Shown here: piece after piece, positions 1 through 5,653 of the stretch
How positions within the stretch are numbered: position 1 is the stretch's first letter
How the letters are laid out: every line of letters begins with the position of its first letter
Notes under the pieces: model-generated
Seen by the model: the letters and a program-made list of their open reading frames with translations, nothing else
What the model was told of the DNA's origin: nothing
The model's database searches: none
Made by a program: the position numbers and the translations under genes
Assembly: GCA_023442635.1 (NCBI GenBank)
Contig: JAEZYR010000097.1
Location: forward strand, 1 to 6,408
Length of the DNA: 6,408 nt
Direction: 5' to 3'
Source: Bacillota bacterium
Lineage (GTDB): Bacteria > Bacillota > Clostridia > Saccharofermentanales > Fastidiosipilaceae

Positions 1-1022
1 GTACGGGACCTTATCGTTTTGTTTCATATATGCCCCAGCAGTCCTTAACGCTTGAAGCCAACCCAGCCTATGCCTTGAACCCTAAGCCCAGCATCGATCG
101 TGTGGAGTTTCGCATCGTGCCTAATGCAGACAGCGCTTTGCTTGATTTGCAAGCAGGGCGAATCGATGTTTTTCCTTACTTAACGCCAGATCAGAGTGCG
201 CTTTTGGGGGATCGCTATCAGCTTGTGGAAGCCAAAAGCAATATGGTGCAAGTTTTGGCGCTCAACAATCAGGTGGAACCGCTAAACCAGGCTTCTGTTC
301 GTCAAGCCCTACGCTTAGCCATCGACAAAAAGAATTTTATTGAGTTGGTGAACCAGGGTAGGGGGAGCATTCTTAACAGCGCGATGTCTCCCGCGATGGG
401 CAAGTACTATGCGCAAGAGATTCTTGATGAGGGTGAGGCAGCCAACCCATCTGGCAATATCGAAAGAGCGCGCCAATTGCTAGCTGAGGCAGGCCTAAGC
501 GAAGGCTTCGAATTGCGTATTGCTGTACCGAGCAACTATGGTGTGCATGTCAAAAGTGCAGAAGTCATTGCTCAGATGCTAGAGCCGCTTAAGATTCGGG
601 TGAAGGTCGAGCCTGTTGATTGGGGTACTTGGCTGAGTGAGATCTATACGCAACGGCATTATCAAGCGACGATTATTGCCTTGACATCAGAATACAGCCC
701 TATCGATGTCCTAAGCCGCTATTATGCTTCAGCTCCAAACAACTTCATCAATTTCAAGAGCGAAGCCTTTGATCGAGCTTATGATCAGCTTGAGACAACG
801 ATGAATGAGGCGGATAGGATCAAAATTTTCAAGCAGCTACAGCAGATTCTTTTTGACGAGTCAGCTTCGGTCTTCTTGCAAGACCCAGCCTTGCTAACGG
901 CTGTTTCCAAGCGCTTGACAGGCTACACGGTTTATCCTCAATATGTGCAAGACCTGGCTAGCTTGCGCTTGGCTTCGCAAGAGCAAGCGTCCCCTTCAAC
1001 GGGATTGAAGCCACAGGGGTGA
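1..1022 (+). CDS. ABC importer substrate-binding protein, family 5 (peptide/nickel type), 5' end missing
   Basis: This is the C-terminal part of an extracytoplasmic solute-binding protein that captures ligand outside the cell and delivers it to the permeases encoded just downstream. The frame is already open at base 3 and reads TGPYRFVSYMPQQSLTLEAN, which matches the GTGPY(K/R)F...LEANP(D/A)Y block in the middle of SBP_5 proteins. The ATG at 30 is therefore an internal methionine, not the start. Other family hallmarks are the ALLDLQAGRIDVF segment, the VRQALRLAIDK segment, ARQLLAEAGL, and the late block around FDESASVFLQDP. About 339 residues are present, while the family is usually 500-550, so the signal peptide (probably a lipobox) and roughly 200 residues lie left of the window. 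The stop is TGA at 1020-1022, 20 bases before the first permease. Family assignment is firm; the ligand is unknown, with peptides most likely and nickel or other small ligands possible. Confidence 0.9.
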   Translation, partial: TGPYRFVSYMPQQSLTLEANPAYALNPKPSIDRVEFRIVPNADSALLDLQAGRIDVFPYLTPDQSALLGDRYQLVEAKSNMVQVLALNNQVEPLNQASVRQALRLAIDKKNFIELVNQGRGSILNSAMSPAMGKYYAQEILDEGEAANPSGNIERARQLLAEAGLSEGFELRIAVPSNYGVHVKSAEVIAQMLEPLKIRVKVEPVDWGTWLSEIYTQRHYQATIIALTSEYSPIDVLSRYYASAPNNFINFKSEAFDRAYDQLETTMNEADRIKIFKQLQQILFDESASVFLQDPALLTAVSKRLTGYTVYPQYVQDLASLRLASQEQASPSTGLKPQG

Positions 1023-1042
1023 TCTTGAGTACTCTAGAGTGA

Positions 1043-2098
1043 TTGGGTATCAGCTTGCAGCGACAGAATCAAGAAAAAATTCAAGCCTCCAGAGAGGCTA
1101 TTCGTGAGAAAGGCCAGTCTAAGCAAGGAGCTAAAAGCAGCTTCTTGCTTAGGCTCTTCTTATCACGCCTTTTGCGTTTGCTCATCACGTTGCTTCTTGT
1201 TTATGTGTTGACGTTTTTGGTCTTTTATGTTCTGCCAGGCGATCCCGCTCGCATCATGCTGGGACCTCAAGCTTCTGAGGCCAAAGTACAGGCTCTGCGC
1301 ATCAGCCTCGGCTTAGATCGCCCCCTAGGCGAACAGTTTCTTACCTATCTATACAACCTCTTCAGGGGTGATTTAGGTCAAAGTCAGCGTTTCATGCTTC
1401 CAGTAGCCTCTTTGCTATTTTCGCGGCTCAGTCTGAGCTTTGCTTTGGCCATGATGGCATTGATTTTCAGAATCATCATTGGCTTGCCACTGGCCTTAGG
1501 CCTAGCTTATTGGCGGAAGACTTGGCTAGATCGATTGGTGCTTTTTTTGAGCCGAGTGGGCTTGGCCTTTCCTCCTTTTTTCTTAGCCATTTGCTTGAGT
1601 CTTTTGGCAGCCGTTATGTTTAGAGATTTTGCGGTTGTTCAATACGTCCCTTTTACCCAAAATGTCTGGCAAGCCATCAGCAGCCTTTTTTGGCCTGCCA
1701 TTGCCTTAGCGATACCACGCCTCGCTTGGGTCTTACAATTTTTGCACCAAGCTTTAGAAGAACAGGCATCTCTGGGTTACTTGCGAACGGCGAGAGGCAA
1801 GGGCTTATCACCCTGGCGCATTTTGTGGCGCCATCTTTTACCCAATGCTTTGGTACCGCTTGTCACGGTATTAGGCCTAGTCTTAGCGGAGTTATTAGCT
1901 GGGGCTGTCTTGATTGAGCAAGTCTACAATTTGCCAGGCTTGGGACGACTGCTTGTTGTGGCGGCTGAGGCTCGTGATTATCCCTTGCTGATGGGCTTGA
2001 TCTTGTCTGTGGCGACCTTTATTGTGCTGGTTTCCGCCTTGGTCGACCTGCTCAACCAGTGGATTGATCCGCGCTTGCGCCGCTGGAGGACACTTTAA
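1043..2098 (+). CDS. ABC importer permease, DppB/OppB/NikB-like
   Basis: This integral membrane protein should form half of the translocation channel, pairing with the permease half of the downstream fusion. Residues 65-69 are PGDPA, followed by LGLDRPLGEQF (89-99) and FRGDLGQS (107-114), the standard DppB N-terminal pattern. The cytoplasmic EAA-type loop that contacts the ATPase is at about 244-270 (LGYLRTARGKGLSPWRILWRH onward). The C-terminal YNLPGLGRLLVVAAEARDYP (295-314) and DPRLR (342-346) are also typical. Hydrophobic spans lie near 43-64, 127-156, 162-192, 213-234, 263-292 and 314-338, giving six segments. The frame has a TGA at 1040-1042 directly before the chosen TTG, so it cannot begin earlier. 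The first 34 residues are polar and charged, and the ribosome site before TTG 1043 is weak. TTG 1055 and TTG 1145 are alternative starts, and the last gives a more usual N-terminus. The stop TAA shares its last base with the next ATG. Confidence 0.93.
   Translation: MGISLQRQNQEKIQASREAIREKGQSKQGAKSSFLLRLFLSRLLRLLITLLLVYVLTFLVFYVLPGDPARIMLGPQASEAKVQALRISLGLDRPLGEQFLTYLYNLFRGDLGQSQRFMLPVASLLFSRLSLSFALAMMALIFRIIIGLPLALGLAYWRKTWLDRLVLFLSRVGLAFPPFFLAICLSLLAAVMFRDFAVVQYVPFTQNVWQAISSLFWPAIALAIPRLAWVLQFLHQALEEQASLGYLRTARGKGLSPWRILWRHLLPNALVPLVTVLGLVLAELLAGAVLIEQVYNLPGLGRLLVVAAEARDYPLLMGLILSVATFIVLVSALVDLLNQWIDPRLRRWRTL
2085..2090 (+). promoter_or_regulatory. Ribosome binding site of the permease-ATPase fusion
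   Basis: GGAGGA lies seven bases before ATG 2098, inside the last codons of the upstream permease gene. With the one-base stop/start overlap (TAATG), this arrangement favours translational coupling of the two membrane subunits in similar amounts. Confidence 0.8.
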
Positions 2099-3897
2099 TG
2101 TTCGGGCAACGTCTTTTTTCAAAAAGAACCCCGACCACGCCGCGCTCATTGGGTCAAGTGCTCCATGCGGTCTTCGGCCTGCTGGCTGTGCTTTTTTTGC
2201 TCTTGCTCTTGTTCCTAGGCCTGTGGACTTGCTTGTCCGAGTCTTATGCCTTGAGCCAGCAGATGCAAGTCAAAGCACGTTTTATGCCACCTGGTTCGGA
2301 GCATTTTTTCGGCATGGATCACTATGGGAGAGATCTCTTTTGGCGCGTGGCAAGGGCGGCGCTCAATACCCTTTCGATTGCCATCCCTACGATCTTGTTA
2401 GCACTTTTGCTGGGCTTTGTGCTGGGGCTGGCTGCAGGCTATCGAGGTGGCAAAACGGACTGGATCTTGATGCGCTTCAATGATGCGCTTTTGGCCTTTC
2501 CCTCCATCTTGTTGGCCTTGCTCTTTTTGGCTGTTTGGGGGAATGGACGCTGGCAGCTCGTAGCGGCTATGGCGATTATGTTTATGCCATCCTTCGCCAG
2601 AGTTGTCCGCTCTGCTGTTTTACAGGTGAGAGATGCGCTATTTCTCGCTCGAGTCAGAGTTGCTGGTGCGTCTTTTTGGCGCATTCTAAGTAAGCACCTT
2701 TTGCCCATCCTCAAGCCCACACTCATATCTGCAAGCTGCATTGGCTTGGCGAATGCCATCCTAGCGGAATCGAGTCTCTCTTTCCTGGGCTTTGGTCTAT
2801 CGCCTTTGACCGAAAGCTGGGGACATATGCTTTCGGCAGCGCAGGCTACTTTATTTCAAGCCCCTTGGACGGCTGTTTTTCCTGGCTTGACACTGATTTT
2901 GACCGTTCTTTCCTTTTTTACTTTGGGGGAGCTGTGGGCTAAGCAAGGGAGAGGGCAAGAGGAGCCAGTTCCAAATGAGCAAGCCAGTCTAGAGGCATCC
3001 GATGAGCCCAAAACGCTGGTCGCTTCGGCGAACTTAGAGCATGAATATTTATTAGAGGTTGAGGCCTTATCTGTTTTCCATCAGCACCAAAAAGAAGCCC
3101 TGCTCAAAAAGATCGACCTAGCTATTCGGCCAGGGGAGCGTTGGGGGCTGTTGGGCCGATCAGGCTCTGGAAAGAGCCTCACCTTGATGGCCATTGCGGA
3201 TCTATTGGAAGTGGGCTTGACCTCAAAAGCCAGAAAAATACAATTGGCGGGCCGGGACATCACCCGACCCATCGCCCAAATGCATAGACACGAGCGCGGA
3301 GCTAGGCGAGCTTTTTTGGCGGATCAAATTGGGATTTGCTACCAAGACGCGCTGGCAGCTCTCAACCCGTTGATGACGATACAAGCACAAATGCTGGAAG
3401 CCTTTCGCCCTAAGCAAAAAATTTCACCCCAGGAAAAGCAGAAACGCTTGCAGCATATCCTAGAAGAAGTCGGCTTTGAGAATCCAACGGCCATTCTCAA
3501 AGCCTATCCGCACGAATTGTCAGGGGGCATGCGCCAGCGCATCTTGCTGGCCATGGCGCTTTTGCCAGAACCCAAAATACTGATGATGGATGAGCCAACC
3601 TCAGCCTTAGACATGGAGAATGCAGAGCGCGTGCTGCGAGCTTTGGAACGTGTTTTGGCCAAGCGCCAAATAGCCCTTATTTTTGTATCTCACGACTTAG
3701 CCATAACAGCTCGCCTCTGCCAAAAAGTGGCCGTTCTGGACGGAGGCTGTCTACTGGAGCAGGGGGACTTGAAAACGCACTATCTAGCCCCCGAAAGTTC
3801 GGCTCTAAGAGCTTTGTTGGCCGCTGCTGTTGAGGATGCAGAGCGAGAGGCAGAAGCTGGCTTGCAAGCGAAAGCGTTGCCAGTTCAAAAGGCCTAA
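2098..3897 (+). CDS. Fused ABC importer subunit: DppC-like permease plus DppD-like ATPase
   Basis: One 599-residue polypeptide carries the second channel half and one of the two ATP-hydrolysing subunits. The permease part (about 1-280) has a first membrane span at 22-43, the DppC-type GMDHYGRDLF block at 72-81, spans near 92-115, 131-147, 152-170 and 208-226, an EAA-type loop around 181-207, LAESSLSFLGFGL at 222-234 and a last span near 258-280. A hydrophilic linker (281-317) leads to the ATPase (about 318-575). The ATPase has Walker A GRSGSGKS (353-360), Q-loop Q416, signature LSGGM (474-478), Walker B ILMMDE (494-499), D-loop SALD (502-505) and switch His532. All catalytic residues are intact. 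There is no in-frame ATG, GTG or TTG from residue 282 to Walker A, so a separately started ATPase is unlikely. The C-terminus (576-599) is charged and lacks the longer oligopeptide-type tail. Permease/ATP-binding fusions of this family are known, so the architecture is uncommon rather than new. Confidence 0.93.
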   Translation: MFGQRLFSKRTPTTPRSLGQVLHAVFGLLAVLFLLLLLFLGLWTCLSESYALSQQMQVKARFMPPGSEHFFGMDHYGRDLFWRVARAALNTLSIAIPTILLALLLGFVLGLAAGYRGGKTDWILMRFNDALLAFPSILLALLFLAVWGNGRWQLVAAMAIMFMPSFARVVRSAVLQVRDALFLARVRVAGASFWRILSKHLLPILKPTLISASCIGLANAILAESSLSFLGFGLSPLTESWGHMLSAAQATLFQAPWTAVFPGLTLILTVLSFFTLGELWAKQGRGQEEPVPNEQASLEASDEPKTLVASANLEHEYLLEVEALSVFHQHQKEALLKKIDLAIRPGERWGLLGRSGSGKSLTLMAIADLLEVGLTSKARKIQLAGRDITRPIAQMHRHERGARRAFLADQIGICYQDALAALNPLMTIQAQMLEAFRPKQKISPQEKQKRLQHILEEVGFENPTAILKAYPHELSGGMRQRILLAMALLPEPKILMMDEPTSALDMENAERVLRALERVLAKRQIALIFVSHDLAITARLCQKVAVLDGGCLLEQGDLKTHYLAPESSALRALLAAAVEDAEREAEAGLQAKALPVQKA

Positions 3898-3954
3898 ACG
3901 GAACTTGCGTTTAGAGTTAGCTGAAGCCTATGAACTCGAAGCCGTTTGCCAAAG

Positions 3955-3960
3955 AGGAGG
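3955..3960 (+). promoter_or_regulatory. Ribosome binding site that sets the start of the second ATPase
   Basis: AGGAGG followed by seven bases and then TTG (3968-3970) is an ideal Shine-Dalgarno arrangement. It is the main reason for choosing this TTG over the earlier in-frame TTG 3830 or ATG 3836, which lie inside the preceding gene. Confidence 0.8.
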
Positions 3961-3967
3961 AAAACGC

Positions 3968-4774
3968 TTGAAAGCGCCACTGCTACAACTGCAAGATGTT
4001 CACTTTTCCTATCCTGAGCAGCCAGCGGTTCTGGCAGGGCTGAACTTGTGCCTGCACGAGGGCGAACGCCTAGGTTTGCTCGGTGCTTCAGGCTCTGGAA
4101 AGACGACACTCTTGCGCTTGCTTATCGAGCAGCTAAGACCCGATCGAGGCAAGATTCTTTATCAGGGACATGACCTCACACGGTGCCCCTTATGGCAGAA
4201 GCGCCAGCAACGGCGAGGCATGCAAATCATCTTTCAAGACCCAGGGGCTTCACTGCACCCCTATCAGACCGTTCACGAACAAGTTGAGGAGCACTTGCGA
4301 TTAGCAGGTGTCCGAGATGCCAGTGAACGCGAGGATCGTGTGAGGGCCATCCTTCGAGCGGTCGAACTGGATCCCAGCATCTATGGCCAGCGCCTGCCCC
4401 GACATCTCTCAGGTGGTCAACGCCAGCGCGTGGCCATCGCAGCTGCAACGGTGGCAAAACCTCGTCTTTTGCTAGCCGACGAGGCCCTATCCGCGCTGGA
4501 TAAAATTGTGCAGCAGCAAATTCTTCAATTGCTGCTGAGTCTCCAGCAGAGTTTAGGCTTTGCCTGCCTTTTTATCTCGCATGACTTGTCGGCTCTTGTC
4601 GGTTTTTGTCAGCGATTAGCGGTTCTGGCAGACGGGGGCATTCTTGAAGAAGGGCCAAGCTCTGAGATTCTTCAAAACCCTCGAGAAGAGAGGACGAAAC
4701 GCTTCGTACAGCTCCAGAGGGAAAAGTGTCAGCAAATTTTAGGGTTTAAGGATCAGAAGCAAGACAGTGTTTGA
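3968..4774 (+). CDS. ABC importer ATPase, DppF/NikE-like
   Basis: This is the second nucleotide-binding subunit. It should pair with the ATPase half of the fusion and drive uptake. Starting at TTG 3968, the protein is 268 residues and begins directly with the ATPase fold (MKAPLLQLQDVHFSYP). Visible motifs are A-loop Tyr15, Walker A GASGSGKT (39-46), Q-loop Q90 within FQDPGASLHP, signature LSGGQRQR (147-154), Walker B LLLADE (167-172), D-loop SALD (175-178) and switch His205. The residue after the Walker B glutamate is Ala173, where this family nearly always has proline. The C-terminus after ILEEGPSSEILQNP is short and lacks the HPYT...LL...P oligopeptide-type extension. The length therefore resembles NikE more than the longer DppF/OppF, which is a hint but not proof of ligand. 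It lies about 70 bases after the fusion gene and is the last gene of the operon. Confidence 0.92.
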   Translation: MKAPLLQLQDVHFSYPEQPAVLAGLNLCLHEGERLGLLGASGSGKTTLLRLLIEQLRPDRGKILYQGHDLTRCPLWQKRQQRRGMQIIFQDPGASLHPYQTVHEQVEEHLRLAGVRDASEREDRVRAILRAVELDPSIYGQRLPRHLSGGQRQRVAIAAATVAKPRLLLADEALSALDKIVQQQILQLLLSLQQSLGFACLFISHDLSALVGFCQRLAVLADGGILEEGPSSEILQNPREERTKRFVQLQREKCQQILGFKDQKQDSV

Positions 4775-4899
4775 TCGCGTTTGCATATTGCTGATCGAGC
4801 CGATTGCACTTGCTTTCAAATACCATATCTTCCAAGAAAATAGACAGGTTTTAGTTAATTTGAAGCAAAAAACATCCGAGTTGCAGGTGCTTTGTTGGC

Positions 4900-4905
4900 T
4901 ATACT
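4900..4905 (+). promoter_or_regulatory. Possible -10 element of the hpf promoter
   Basis: TATACT matches five of six bases of a vegetative -10 box and sits about 45 bases before the hpf start. The best nearby -35 candidate, TTGCAG at 4881-4886, is only 13 bases away, which is shorter than the usual 16-18. Either the promoter is activator-dependent, it uses another sigma factor, or the match is chance. hpf in Bacillus is known to be driven by stress and stationary-phase sigma factors, but I could not find a convincing match to those consensus sequences here. Confidence 0.3.
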
Positions 4906-4939
4906 GTAGATAGATCAAGAAACCGCTTCGGCTATAGAT

Positions 4940-4944
4940 AGGAG
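4940..4944 (+). promoter_or_regulatory. Ribosome binding site of hpf
   Basis: AGGAG lies six bases before ATG 4951. This supports that start, which also places the conserved RaiA-type fold at the very N-terminus of the protein. Confidence 0.8.
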
Positions 4945-4950
4945 TACCAG

Positions 4951-5493
4951 ATGAAGACAGTCGTCATAGGTAAGGGCCTTAAGCCAGGTGAGCAACTCAG
5001 ACAGCGAGCGGAGAAAAAACTCAGCAAGTTTGATCGCTATTTTGGTGATGAGGCGGAGGCAACTGTCCGTCTCAGCGCAGAGGGCGACCAGAAGTGTATT
5101 GAGATTACCATCCGTGTGAAAGGGCACATCTACCGCTCAGAAACACTGGCAGGAGATGCGCTCGAAGCTTTTGATCGTGCGATGGATCTAATGGAGCGCC
5201 AGATTCGCAAGCAAAAGACCAAGTTCGAGAAGCAAATTCGCGACTATGCCTACATGCAGGAGTATTTGAGGACCTTGCCGAGCGAAGAGGAGCTGGAAGT
5301 CGAGCGCGAAGAGCCGCATATTGCACGGCAAAAACAATTCGAATTGATTCCCCTCCAACCTGAAGAGGCCTGCCTGCAAATGGAAATGCTAGGCCATAAC
5401 TTTCACCTGTTTATATCGGCTGAGACTGGCAATGTAGCTGTTGTCTACAAACGCCGAGATGGCAATTACGGCTTACTTGAGGGGCGACAGTGA
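4951..5493 (+). CDS. hpf: Ribosome hibernation promoting factor, long form
   Basis: Long HPF binds the 30S subunit near the decoding centre and pairs 70S ribosomes into inactive 100S dimers when growth slows. The 180-residue protein has both expected parts. Residues 1 to about 100 form the RaiA/YfiA-like domain, with the basic helix MERQIRKQKTKFEKQIR (81-97) matching the LERQIRKHKTK stretch of the Bacillus protein. An acidic linker follows (SEEELEVEREE, 111-121). Residues 126-177 form the C-terminal dimerisation domain, with RQKQFELIPLQPEEACLQMEMLGHNF (126-151) and NVAVVYKRRDGNYGLLE. Length is normal for the long form (about 180-190), so it is complete. It stands 176 bases after the transporter operon, probably under its own promoter, and is followed by a terminator. 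In many Firmicutes hpf is followed by secA; here the next gene is pcrA. Confidence 0.95.
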   Translation: MKTVVIGKGLKPGEQLRQRAEKKLSKFDRYFGDEAEATVRLSAEGDQKCIEITIRVKGHIYRSETLAGDALEAFDRAMDLMERQIRKQKTKFEKQIRDYAYMQEYLRTLPSEEELEVEREEPHIARQKQFELIPLQPEEACLQMEMLGHNFHLFISAETGNVAVVYKRRDGNYGLLEGRQ

Positions 5494-5525
5494 GGCATAA
5501 AATAAAGACTCAGGCTAGCTGCGTT

Positions 5526-5541
5526 TAGGCCGCTTGGCCTA
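5526..5541 (+). other. Small hairpin behind hpf
   Basis: TAGGCC and GGCCTA form a 6-bp stem around a four-base loop. No T run follows, so it is unlikely to terminate transcription alone. It may protect the hpf transcript's 3' end or be chance. Confidence 0.35.
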
Positions 5542-5572
5542 GGCTCAAAAGCAAGTCCATAGCTTAGGAAAT

Positions 5573-5606
5573 CCAAAAGGGAGTGGTTAAGGCCACTCCC
5601 TTTTGG
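5573..5606. terminator. Strong hairpin terminator between hpf and pcrA, probably bidirectional
   Basis: CCAAAAGGGAGTGG (5573-5586) and CCACTCCCTTTTGG (5593-5606) are perfect reverse complements around a six-base loop, giving a 14-bp stem. The T run that an intrinsic terminator needs (5601-5604) is part of the stem, paired with the A run at 5575-5578, so the element has the same layout on both strands. The run is only four T's long. It most likely ends the hpf transcript and separates it from pcrA. Confidence 0.8.
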
Positions 5607-5615
5607 CATAACAGG

Positions 5616-5621
5616 TATGAT
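5616..5621 (+). promoter_or_regulatory. Possible -10 element of the pcrA promoter
   Basis: TATGAT is a good -10 match (five of six), located just after the terminator and 32 bases before the pcrA start. The bases 17 upstream fall inside the terminator stem and do not resemble TTGACA, so only the -10 half is supported. Confidence 0.3.
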
Positions 5622-5636
5622 AGAGGGGTTCAGGTG

Positions 5637-5643
5637 AGGAGGT
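5637..5643 (+). promoter_or_regulatory. Ribosome binding site that sets the pcrA start
   Basis: AGGAGGT precedes GTG 5654 by ten bases, slightly long but strong in sequence. The other candidate start, ATG 5669, would be 25 bases away and has no good site of its own. Confidence 0.65.
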
Positions 5644-5653
5644 AAGTGGGTAG

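Noticed and set aside
30..32. ATG as the start of the substrate-binding protein
   Set aside because: The frame is open to the window edge and the residues before this ATG (TGPYRFVSY) match a conserved internal block of the family, so the gene begins outside the window.
1690..2483. Overlapping frames such as 1690-1917 and 2022-2483 on + and 1895-2149 on -
   Set aside because: They lie within the two permease genes, show no family motif or suitable ribosome site, and read as off-frame translations of conserved membrane proteins.
3930..3971. A 13-codon leader ORF starting at ATG 3930 whose TGA overlaps the TTG start of the second ATPase
   Set aside because: It has no good ribosome site and no recognisable product, and it contains the ribosome site of the real gene. 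The overlap (TTGA) could allow coupling but is most likely chance.
4751..4796. Possible hairpin at the end of the transporter operon (GATCAG...CAA with TTGCTGATC)
   Set aside because: The pairing needs a three-base bulge and a loop of about 25 bases, and no T run follows, so it does not qualify as a terminator.
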